From Phialocephala subalpina (taxonomy: Eukaryota; Ascomycota; Leotiomycetes; Helotiales; Mollisiaceae), in NCBI GenBank assembly GCA_900073065.1, contig FJOG01000004.1, forward strand, positions 162,104 through 201,685: 39,582 nucleotides of DNA, read 5' to 3'. The notes under the pieces are model-generated. The model saw only the letters and a list, made by a program, of their open reading frames with translations, was not told where the DNA came from and did no database searches. The translations under genes were made by a program, and so were the position numbers. Of this stretch, positions 10,776 to 20,053 are shown in pieces. The stretch's first letter is position 1, and every line of letters starts with the position of its first letter.

Positions 10776-11533
10776 TTAAATCATCAAACTTCCAACACCA
10801 ACAGCGATAGCTCCTGTGAATCCAAGCAGTACCCATCTGACTGAGCCTCGTGTCTCGGTACCAGCACTCTTTCCGGTTGAGCTCGAGGTGCTGCTGCTTC
10901 CAGTGGCGGTTCCGGTACTGGAAGAGCTCGCTGCTTTCGCGGGGCCGATGACACCACCTTGTACGGTGGCTGGTGCGACGGTTGAGCCGACGCTCGCAGC
11001 TGCTGCAACATAGGCCTCGATAGTCTTGTTACCACTAGCACTAAAGAAGACATTAGCATCAAATCCATAGGCAGGAGTGTAGAGTCAACTTACGCTTGGT
11101 TGATAACGCCAGCCATTCCCGCCTCACAATGTCCAGGGTAACCGCAATAGAACCAGATCGGAGCAGTGTTATTGATCGTAATCTGGAACGTATTCGTATT
11201 CACCCCGGAACTAGTCGTCATTTGACCACTGAAGAAGCTCGTCCCGTTACTGAATGGTGTGCATGGTGCTGCGAAAGATGATTGTGCGACGGAGTGCGCC
11301 GGGGGATAGAAATGGAACTCGACGATCTCGCCAACAGCTGCGGTGATGCTGTTTGGTGAGAAGGCTAGGCTATTTCCTGCTCCGACTGTGACAACGTGGA
11401 CGCCAGCGACGGAAGAGGTTGTTGATGCTGCTGCTGAGGATGTTGTGGAGGAGGAATCGCCGGAATTGCCGTAGCCTTGTGCGAGGGCGAGGGGGAGGGC
11501 GGAGAGGAGAGCGGAGACTGTGGAGTAATGCAT
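10776..11533 (-). CDS. Secreted cupredoxin, probably GPI-anchored
   Basis: Exons 11533-11094 and 11040-10776 with a 53-nt intron give 234 residues. A signal peptide ends near residue 18 (LPLALAQ), followed by a Ser/Thr-rich linker and then a cupredoxin domain at about 45-155. Copper ligands of the blue-copper type are all present: His80 in PPAHSV, and Cys130, His135 and Met140 in WFYCGYPGHCEAGM. After the domain come a Ser/Thr-rich stalk and a hydrophobic C-terminus (WVLLGFTGAIAVGVGSLMI), the usual GPI-addition signal. Fungal proteins of this shape sit on the cell wall or membrane and have been linked to copper handling or laccase-like electron transfer; the role here is unknown. No lesions. 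Confidence 0.88.
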
Positions 11534-14500
11534 GTTGAAGATCGAAGCAGTGACAAGCCCAGCTTGAAATTTCTAAGTGATAATTGGTTGAAACGAGGAG
11601 GTAGGCGCAGAGATTAAATTGAGAATGTATGAGAAACTTTCTTTCCAGCTGAGGACGAACTTCGACCTATTTATTCACCATGCCACGAGCAACTTAAATC
11701 CTAACAGGAGAAATCATCATCCCAATGAGGATATCAGGGTATCTTCGCCGCAGGGGCCATCCAGACAGGCGTCTATCCGTCGGAAGTTCAACTGCGGGGA
11801 CCTATCTGATCTTCTGATCGTTGCCGGGGTATTGATATCCCCATGCAGTTGGTAGCATCTGATACACGAATGGAACTTGTGTAACTATTTGAAATGTTTC
11901 TGAATATGTTCATCCAGTTCGTCCAAAGGAACGAACGCGGGAGAGCAGGCCGGGGTACCTCCAATAATAATCGGGCTAGGCTTGCAGGGCGTCAACTCAG
12001 CCCCTTTCCATAACCGCGAAAAACTTCCTCTGGAAAGAAAGAAGCTTTTGAGATGTCTCAACCTCTCGGATCGAGCAGAGAACGACGTAAAAGTGCGAGG
12101 AATGCGACTGCCGAATTGATTCCGGTATTGAAGCTGGTAACTCGACATCATCAGCACAACACTCATGCAACATTCTGCAGCCATCGCACACTGCCTCTAG
12201 CTGAAAAGAGAAAGAGCTCTGAATGCACGCGAATTGCACAGACATGAGACGGCGGGAGGGAAAGCAATTGAACTGGACAAATTGAGGAGTGCAAAATTGA
12301 CGCCCTGGCGTTTCATATGGTGTGATTCGATCCCAAATTCGAAGGCTGACAGCGTGGAGGCTGTGCTCAGCCTGTTGGCGGTTTACCATATGCTTGGTCA
12401 TGACCACTTGGACGGCCGTTGTTGGTAACTCTGGAATCTGGGGGATTCAAGGGGAAGGAGAAAAGTTTCAATCGTGATGTTTGTGATCGTCTGAAGCTTG
12501 TTTTGAGTTTCCAGCCTGTATTTGGCATTGCGCCCGGGCCACATATCAGCACGTGATAGTGATATTCACCCTTCCCCTGAGTACCAGCCAACACGGGAAT
12601 TATCTGATACCATCTCTTCTAGACCATGATTAGAACCGTTTCAATTTACAGCTCAAGGCGCGGCAATGTCGGCTGGTGCCATTTTGAACTTATGGGTCAC
12701 GTGACACTTTAGTTACTCATGAAGCCCTCTGTTAAACTCAGACAAGGATCTTGAAGTGGTATGAAGACTGTTTTGAAATCTTTGACAAATCCACTCCCAT
12801 TTTAAAACTAGCTGATATTTCTAGCGAACTTTCTAACTCTCTGCAATTCGTGTGCTGGGCTGGTGCTTGGCGGTCAACATTCTCCATCACCGAGCTGGAT
12901 GCTCTCTAATTTGTTGATGAGGCGAAGCATGTTGAGATAACCTTAAGGCTTGCCAGCATTAGAGCTTTGTGGTAGAAGAATTTCCCAAACATCGAAAACA
13001 AACAAAAACTTAAGCATCACCATCCTGAGCGGGTGGCCTTGCAAATCATTGTGCATTGCGTGTTGTTTTGAATATATTTGCGTCGTCAAAACCGCGAGGC
13101 TGTGATTTACGACGCTTGGTGAAAAAGAGTGGTATCTGATGATTCTGGTCATCATTAAAGTTTGTGGACGCGATATAGCATCAATATCCTAGCAGAATTC
13201 AGAGGATGATCGTCTCCTCTACGGATCTGAATTATAAGAATGTTACATCAAACTCATTCGTCTCTTCCCTTCAGAGGATGCCGACGAAATCATTAGGTGT
13301 GGCCTCTTTGAAGTGTCCCTCACGGATGCTCCCATGGGAAGCTCTTTCATACATGTGAGGCGATGCGGGCAGCGAGGAGTCCATTTTGATAAACGGCATG
13401 AAGACACTCATTCGGAAGAAGACAAGGTATACTCATCTCGGCAATAGTATATCGGGCAATTAGATGGCTCTTATTCCTGCTAATCGTCGTCAGATTTATT
13501 TAGCGGCGATACTACGTCAAAGAAGAGTCACATCCATTCTGGATAACTCATCCCACATGGGGAGCAAGATGCCGAGCCAATCGAACAAAGTTTGAGGGCC
13601 ACTACCAACGCCTGGCATTGTGTGTCAAAATACGTAGAGCAAGATTGGTCTTGTGGTCAAAATGACGCACTAAGAATGATTAGCAGGAGAATGGAACCCA
13701 AGGGTACTGATCAATAAACCTGGTTGAAATGTAGGTGCAATGAGGCAACCGATTTGTTGAGATACATTGGCGAATTGTTTTGGTCTGGGCCCAATAGTGG
13801 CGGCAAACCTTCATGAAAGCCCCTTAAGCTCGTTAAAATAGTTTGCGCCCCCGTAAGAAGTTGTTCGACTACCACATCATCGCTGCCAACACTGCTTGAA
13901 ATAGTGTATTCAACACCATCATCCAAACCACAAAACTTAACTTCCAAAGCCTGGTAGCCGGCGCTACCTCGTAAACGTCGCCAGATTCCGGACACCATGG
14001 AGAAGTGCAGCTAAGTTCCTTAGCACTAAGCTACCTTTTAAGACTCGGGGTCGCGTTTTAGAGATCCCGAAGGGATATCTCAATATTTCTCGTCCACAAT
14101 CATTCTTTCTTTCGGTTAGAGGAGTTGACTTTTGCACGTAATTATCATGCAATAGCATCTCAAACTTCTCAAAATGCGAGCGTACATACGCATTGCGATG
14201 ATGAAACTTCCGATTGCGTAGCTCAAAAGCCTTCTACTTTTCCAAAAATTGTTTTACACAACTCATATGGTTTGGGCGACCTTCTACCTTCCGTCCGATT
14301 TATTTTCGAAGAGCCCGATAAAGAGGGGGCTCGATCACATGACCAGAACTGAATCAGAGCCAGCCGCGTCTCAGATCTTTTATTAGAGTACGAAGTTGAG
14401 CTCACAGTATTCCAAGATGGCAAGCCAGTGTCTTTATTTCCCAGCCTGCGAAGTCCGCTCAATCGTGGGGAGCTCGGGTCACGTGCTAGCCTTTGAGCTT

Positions 14501-14820
14501 CGTTGCACGAGTGTGCCAGGAAGCGCCTTCCTTTACTCCTTTCCTCAACCTCACATGTGAGATGTCCCATTTTCCTTCAAAATCCCATCCATTCCCCTTC
14601 AAACAACAAACGACCTGCGAATCCGTCGTTGCCCGTCTCTATTTCTCCATCCACTCAGTTTGGAGTCGTTTACGCTCAACGTGATTCATAATGTCGTAAG
14701 TCGGCAGCCAGCCTGTCCAGCACGTATTTTGAGAGCGGTGGTTTTGACGCGCCTCATAGAAAACTCTCCATTATTCCACGGGATAGAAATGCTTTTTCAT
14801 CATGCATCTCTTCTAGCCAA
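11534..14820. other. 3.3-kb stretch without a recognised intact gene
   Basis: Composition is ordinary. Minus-strand frames at 11885-12184, 11997-12407 and 13711-13998 and a plus-strand open segment at 12736-12909 read like protein in places, but none has a start, splice structure or family match I can name. The 11885-12184 frame ends in a C-x-P-A-F...LDEHIQKHF pattern reminiscent of half a C2H2 zinc finger, so decayed genes are possible. A GTCACGTGAC palindrome lies at 12696-12705 and another CACGTG core near 14480. Confidence 0.4.
13711..13998 (-). CDS. Hypothetical protein or gene remnant
   Basis: A 95-residue frame with protein-like composition: an acidic middle (SSVGSDDVVVEQLL), then a Gly/Pro/Leu-rich part and a His-containing end. 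No domain, signal or membrane segment is recognised. No in-phase neighbouring exon was found. It is either a small orphan gene or the surviving part of a lost one. Confidence 0.2.
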   Translation of the reverse strand: MVSGIWRRLRGSAGYQALEVKFCGLDDGVEYTISSSVGSDDVVVEQLLTGAQTILTSLRGFHEGLPPLLGPDQNNSPMYLNKSVASLHLHFNQVY

Positions 14821-17308
14821 ATGCTAGACACCATGAGCGTGCCGGATTCGCCACTGCAAGAACTATGCCAGACCTGTTCAGAAGTGGATTTCGTAGCCCT
14901 TTTCGAATCTGGATCGAGGAAAATATTCCCTCTCTGTTCACTCCAGAGTATGATTTCCAGCACGACCTGTCCGATATGTCAGCTGTGTTGCAAAGCGATT
15001 GGGTCAACCTGGAAAATGTCCAAAGAGAAGATGACTGGGATTGCCCAGCCTGTCAAATGCTGGCTGAAGAGTACCTTATGTAAAGTTTCCGATCTCTAAT
15101 ATTCCTTCTTTTGGATTCATCTAAGATATCTTCCTCGCTGCAGCATGTTCAGAGAGAAAATTACTGACTTCAGTCCCCTCTTAGGGGCGTTCACTGAGTA
15201 CTGCCCCTCTTCTCATCGGGCAATGATAGGCACCGACTGGCAGCCTGGTCACCAGGTGTCTTATTATTCCTCGAATACTAGTCGTTATTCTGTTACTGCC
15301 ATAGACATCATACCAGATCGCTCGATAGCGCCAATAGTCCGTACGGGAGTAGCAGGGAACGTTCATGCCTATTTCGAATACGATAACACAGCGCTCTTTC
15401 GGAGAAGACTTATCCCAGCAGAAGTCAACATATCGCTTCTTCGTGACTGGGTTTCACAATGTCAGCAGACTCACAATCATGTCAAGTCTCAAGCCAAATT
15501 GAACTTAGGGGCGCTCGGAGTTTCTCATTTTCGAGTGGTGGATGTACTCGAAAATAGATTGGTTGAAATAAGAGGGTTTCATCGCTATGTTGCGTTGTCT
15601 TACGTTTGGGGAGACTGCGCACAGCCAAAGGTGCTCACGACAAACACCAATTTTATAGATGCGGAACATTTGCCACGAACAATCAGGGATGCTATCCACC
15701 TGACGAAGCTACTCGGAGAACGCTATGTCTGGATTGATTCTATCTGCATAAATCAAGACAGCCCAATGGAAAAGCACGCCCTCATTAGTTCCATGGACAA
15801 GATTTACGAGTCTGCATGCCTCACAATCGTAGCGGCTGGTGGCGAGGACGCCAACGCAGGACTCCCCGGACTTTCAACTGGCACCAGAGCGGTTGAAAGG
15901 GGAGTTTATGTCAAGTCTAGGGGAAGTCTAATCCAGCTAGTTCTTTCCAGGCCGAGTCTTGCTAAACTCATTAGCGACTCCCGCTGGGACAGCAGAGGCT
16001 GGACCTACCAGGAACACGTCCTTTCGGAGTGTTGCCTCTTTTTTACTGAAACAGAGGTATTTTATTCGTGCCCTTACCATGGTCATGTCGAGATGAACAG
16101 CTTTTCTGGAGAACACCTCGCTGAGTGGAGAGAAGCCTACGTCCTTGAGACGAAGGGAATGCGAACAAGTTACGAGACCCAAATCGAGTGGGGAACTTCC
16201 TGGAAGATAAATCCTGATCCCATAGTTCGACTGGGACCAGTGACAGCTCAGAAGAACAGCGATGAGAGACTTGTTCACTATACCAAAGCCGTTCCACCGT
16301 ACACACGCAGGGAACTATCCCACAATTCCGATATTGTCCTGGCATTTGGTGGCATAATGAGCAAAATCTGGTCTGGCCAAGATCAACCCGTGATGTTACA
16401 ACATGGTTTACCTGTGGAGTCTCTTCTGAATGCCCTCCTTTGGGAGGCAGCCTCGCCCGGCCAACTTACTCGACGTGCTATCATCGGTGCCAAAGACCCT
16501 TACATGTTTCCAAGCTGGAGCTGGGCTGGTTGGATTGGACCAGTTAATTATCCACTCACCTTCGATGAGAGACTCAAAGATGGATGGCTATACAAACCCG
16601 GTACGTAAACCTCAGTCATCACTCCTTTCATAGCTAACTACTTGTGCCTTAGCAACGCAGAACTCAAAGGACTCACCAGTTTCATTGCGCCAGTTCTTTA
16701 GCGTCGAACATACTAGTCCCATTAAGATTGTTCTCAGGAAATCCCCATCGCCGAAACGGTCATCAGGGCCGGCATTCCCTGGTGTTGTGAGCCCAGTTCT
16801 TCAGGGTCCCAAGACTCCTTACCCCCCTGCATCACCTGACGTTGGATCCACGACGCCAGGGATTTATCTGTTGACAGAATCAGTCAATCTCGGGATAGGT
16901 AGTGACTTAGACAAGAGTCCGTACGATGACCCTGCACGGCTTAACTTACGGATAGTAGGAGGAGGAACAGTCTCCATTTCTTTAGATGGGCCAATCACCT
17001 TCAATGGCAAAGAACATCTTTACAAGCTGATCGTTGTTGGTTGCGGTAGCCGCCCAAACTCTCGTCCAGAATTTGAAGAGAGAGCCCCGATTAGTTTACG
17101 AACGATAGGAAGGGTGCCACTGGGACACAGGGCGAAAGGGGGTAAGAAATGGGACATCGGGATTGAGGAAGTTACCGATTTTATAGTTATGCTTGTGATG
17201 CGGCTAGGGAGTCATTATGAGAGGAGAGGAATGGCGGTGGTTGATGCAAACTGGTGGAACAGATTTGCGTTAAAGCAGGGACAGATGGAATGGATACTTT
17301 TGCGATAG
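14821..17308 (+). CDS. HET-domain protein, intact, three exons
   Basis: Exons 14821-15079, 15185-16600 and 16653-17308 give 776 residues. The first intron (105 nt) is the key call. Its acceptor at 15183-15184 follows a TTACTGAC branch site, joins the Cys-rich N-terminal frame (LCQTCSEVDFVALFE, CPICQLC) to the main frame in phase, and avoids a stop. The HET domain follows: YVALSYVWGD at about 221-230, YVWIDSICINQD at about 267-278, YESACLTIVAAGG, RGWTYQEHVLSECCLFF, and a later FPSWSWAGW. The C-terminal third is less conserved and starts with a Ser/Pro-rich stretch encoded by exon 3. The role is expected to be incompatibility or cell-death signalling. A second Met at residue 5 could also be the start. 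Confidence 0.88.
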
Positions 17309-17500
17309 ATTGGCTTTGGGGGATGGTATAGCATGAAACGATCGGAACATCTTCCTATTTTTGTAATATCCACGATACCATTTCCGGCAACGGTAAGTAA
17401 AACGCAGATGATCTTTGGTACGGGAGGGGTACTAAGGAAATATCGTTTTTGAAATCTGAACGTGCTAGGCAAGGTTTCACATTAAGTTCCACGAAGTTTA
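17309..17500. other. 3' flank of HET gene, transition to AT island
   Basis: Ordinary composition that fades into AT-rich sequence from about 17500. No gene recognised. Confidence 0.4.
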
Positions 17501-19140
17501 CTTTTAGTTCGTTAAGCGATTAGATTTCTTATTACTACAAATATAGGATATTTCATTTGAAAAAGTATAATCAAATGAAAATAAAGTCTTAAAAAATATT
17601 TATTTGGAATTAGAATTAATTCTAAATATTTCGTAATAAATATTATTCCAAATAATTTATAAGATTTTAAATTTAAAAGGAAAATTATTTTAATAAGAAA
17701 TAAATTTGAATATAAGAAAAAGAAAGGAAAAGGGGGGTTTTTTTTTTAAAAAAAAAGGGAATTCCAAAATATTTTAAAATTAGAAAATCTTTATTTAAAA
17801 GAAATCATATAATTTTCTTTTCGAATATATTTTATTTAAATTAGAAAATCTAAATTTTATTTATTATTATAAAATTTAAAAGAATAATTATCAAAGGAAT
17901 TATAATAGAAATATTAATATATAATTTTAAATTACTCGAAATTATTTTTAATATTTAACGAAAATAAATATAATTTAAAGTTAATTATATATTTAAAAAA
18001 TTTATATTTAAAAAGTTTTAATTAAAAGTTTTTATTTAATATTTTTGGAATTTTAAATAATAATTTAAAATTACGAATTTAATTTTTTCTTTTTTATAAA
18101 TAATTTATATTTTATATAATTAAAATTTTCTAAGGCTTTAATTTTAATTATATTCAAATAAACTTTAAATATAATATATATTTTTAATATACGCGTATAA
18201 ATAATACTAAAATTATTTTTTTAATATATTTCAAAATATTATAATTTAAATTATTTTCAAAGTTTTTTATAAAAGTTTAAATTAATTATATTATATTCAA
18301 AAAAAAGTTTTTATTTAAAATTTTTAAAAAAAATTACGATTATAATATTTTATTACTTGGAATTTTATAATCGTAATTGGATTTTAATTAAATTAATCGA
18401 ATAAAAAAAAGGTTAAATAAAAGTTCTTCGATTAAAAATAATCGCAAATATATATTTTATAAAATATTACGTATATTTTAAAGATTTAAAATCTATAGAA
18501 AATTAATACTTTGGTCTCGAATAAATTTTAAACTTTTTAAACTAAATATAAATCGTATAAATAATTTTATTAAATAATATAAATAATATATTTAATTTTA
18601 TTATTATATTATTAATATTAAAATGATTTAATAATCCATTTTATATATATAATAAATATTAAAAAAATACGATTATATTTCGTTTTATATTTACTTATAA
18701 ATAATTTTTTATTTATATATTAAATATTAAGAAAATACGATTATATTTCGTTTTATATTTACTTATAAATAATTTTTTATTTATATATTAAATATTAAAT
18801 TATTTTATAATATTTTATTTTATTTTATAAAAAAAAAAAATAATAATAAAATAATTCTCGAAAAGAATTCAATTAAGAAAAAAATAAAAATGAAAAAAAT
18901 ATTAAATATAAATAATTTTAAAATTATTTCTTTAAAATATTTATTTATAGAATTATAATATAATGAATTAAAATAATTAAAGTAATAAAAAGAATAATAT
19001 TATAAATAAACTCTAAAAAGTATTTTATTTAACCTTGGTAAATATCTTTATTATAATCTTTATTTTCCTTTCTAAGTTTTATAAATATATTTCTTATATA
19101 TTAAAATAATAATTATATAAAAAGAAAATAGTTTTAATCC
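17501..19140. repeat. AT-rich island, RIP-like
   Basis: About 1.6 kb of nearly pure A/T. The remaining C bases sit mostly in CpG or CpT; CpA and TpG are scarce, as expected if CpA was converted to TpA. No coding frame survives. A G6-T10 tract lies at 17732-17747 and a 68-bp tandem repeat at 18653-18788. The original element, probably a transposon, cannot be identified. Confidence 0.75.
18653..18788. repeat. 68-bp tandem duplication inside AT island
   Basis: Units 18653-18720 and 18721-18788 are identical except for one A/G difference (18663 versus 18731). A partial third unit (TAAATATTAA) follows. Near identity inside heavily mutated DNA implies duplication after most of the mutation. Confidence 0.85.
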
Positions 19141-19666
19141 TTGGGCGCCAATTTGAGTCCCTATTTAATTCTAATTATAGGAATCGAGTAGGGGATCCGA
19201 TTTGTCTTCCCTATTTATTTCTAGTGATAGGAATCGGGGAGGGCGCCAAAGAGAGGTCTTTAAATCCTTACGCCACCTGATAAACTTGTGGGAGCTATTC
19301 CCTAAACATGCCATCCCTGATTTCTGCATCCTTGTTTCTGTGCCGTAAACGTCGGAACCCATTTAAGAAATTTTACAGATGACTTGGGCGGGGGTACACA
19401 ATTTGAGGAAATGGCCTAAGTTATTTCTTCCTGGGCGTGCGATACTTGGCATGGATCGTGTGGAGGGGGAAATTTTGCAATTGAAATCGAATAATCGGGT
19501 TCCTGATTACCAAGACGGAAAAATCTACAAAACGACAAGCATCAAACTTTCCTCCAAGGAAACGCCAGAGTAAGGCATTGAAGATATTTTTCACATTCGA
19601 GGCCGTGATAAGTTTACAAGCCAACTCAAGTTGTCAGCGAGTAATTAACCAAAATAACCATATCCC
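19141..19666. other. Non-coding spacer with paired hairpin repeats
   Basis: Ordinary-composition DNA between the AT island and the fragment at 19667. It opens with two 38-bp imperfect repeats bounded by GGCGCC (listed separately). A 64-residue plus-strand frame at 19379-19573 has no recognisable features and is not called as a gene. Confidence 0.4.
19158..19245. repeat. Two imperfect direct repeats, each with a hairpin
   Basis: Copies begin at 19158 and 19208, 50 bp apart. Each reads TCCCTATTT..., then ATAGGAATCG..., then GGG; within a copy CCTAT and ATAGG can pair. GGCGCC palindromes lie just outside the pair, near 19144 and 19242. Possibly the terminus of a transposon bordering the AT island. 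Confidence 0.5.
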
Positions 19667-20051
19667 TTAACAACGCCAGAGCAGTTTTGCTACTTGTGAT
19701 GGAAGGTTACCACTGCCACCTCCCGAGGTACTGCCATCAGGGTCCAGTTCGACAAACAGCATCAACTGATCAATCGTCGGGCCATGCTTGCGCGTGAAGA
19801 GCGGTAGACTTGAAAGCGGCAACTTCACCATCGCCTTGGTATCCACGCTCGTTAAGAGCTGATTCCACGCCGACGAGAACATTTGCGGGAGCGCATACAT
19901 CTGGAACAGCCCTTGCTTCTTCGTCGAGTTTAGCATGTCGTTCAGCTCGTCTAGCTAGATCGTGCGTACCGCGTCCGCGAGCGTCGACCCACCATCGCGA
20001 GCGGGCCCTAACCTCTTGTTCAAAATAGCGGCCATTGATGGAACTGTGGCT
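19667..20051 (-). pseudogene. Degenerate C-terminal fragment, possibly Tc-toxin A-subunit-like
   Basis: One minus-strand frame runs from just after the stop of the third HET gene to a stop at 19667, broken by a single TAG at 19957-19955. The surviving text has MYALPQMFSSAWNQLL and LPLFTRKHGPTIDQLMLF, then a Gly/Ser tail. The order of an ALP-x-x-F-x-x-AW segment, LPLFTR and a following beta strand recalls the C-terminal region of Tc (insecticidal toxin complex) TcA-like proteins, some of which occur in fungi. This is a memory-based resemblance, not an alignment. Only about 125 codons remain, so it is far from a complete gene and cannot make a functional protein. The TAG would fit CAG to TAG by RIP. 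Confidence 0.4.
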
Positions 20052-20053
20052 CT

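Noticed and set aside
11885..12184. Degenerate C2H2 zinc-finger gene
   Set aside because: Only half a finger (AF...LDEHIQKHF) is visible and the first Cys pair is missing; too weak to call.
12053..12247. 64-residue basic frame as a small gene
   Set aside because: No start context, motif or homology recognised; overlaps other equally weak frames.
14821..15200. Apparent frameshift at the N-terminus of the second HET gene
   Set aside because: Resolved by a 105-nt intron ending at 15184 with a TTACTGAC branch site; phases match.
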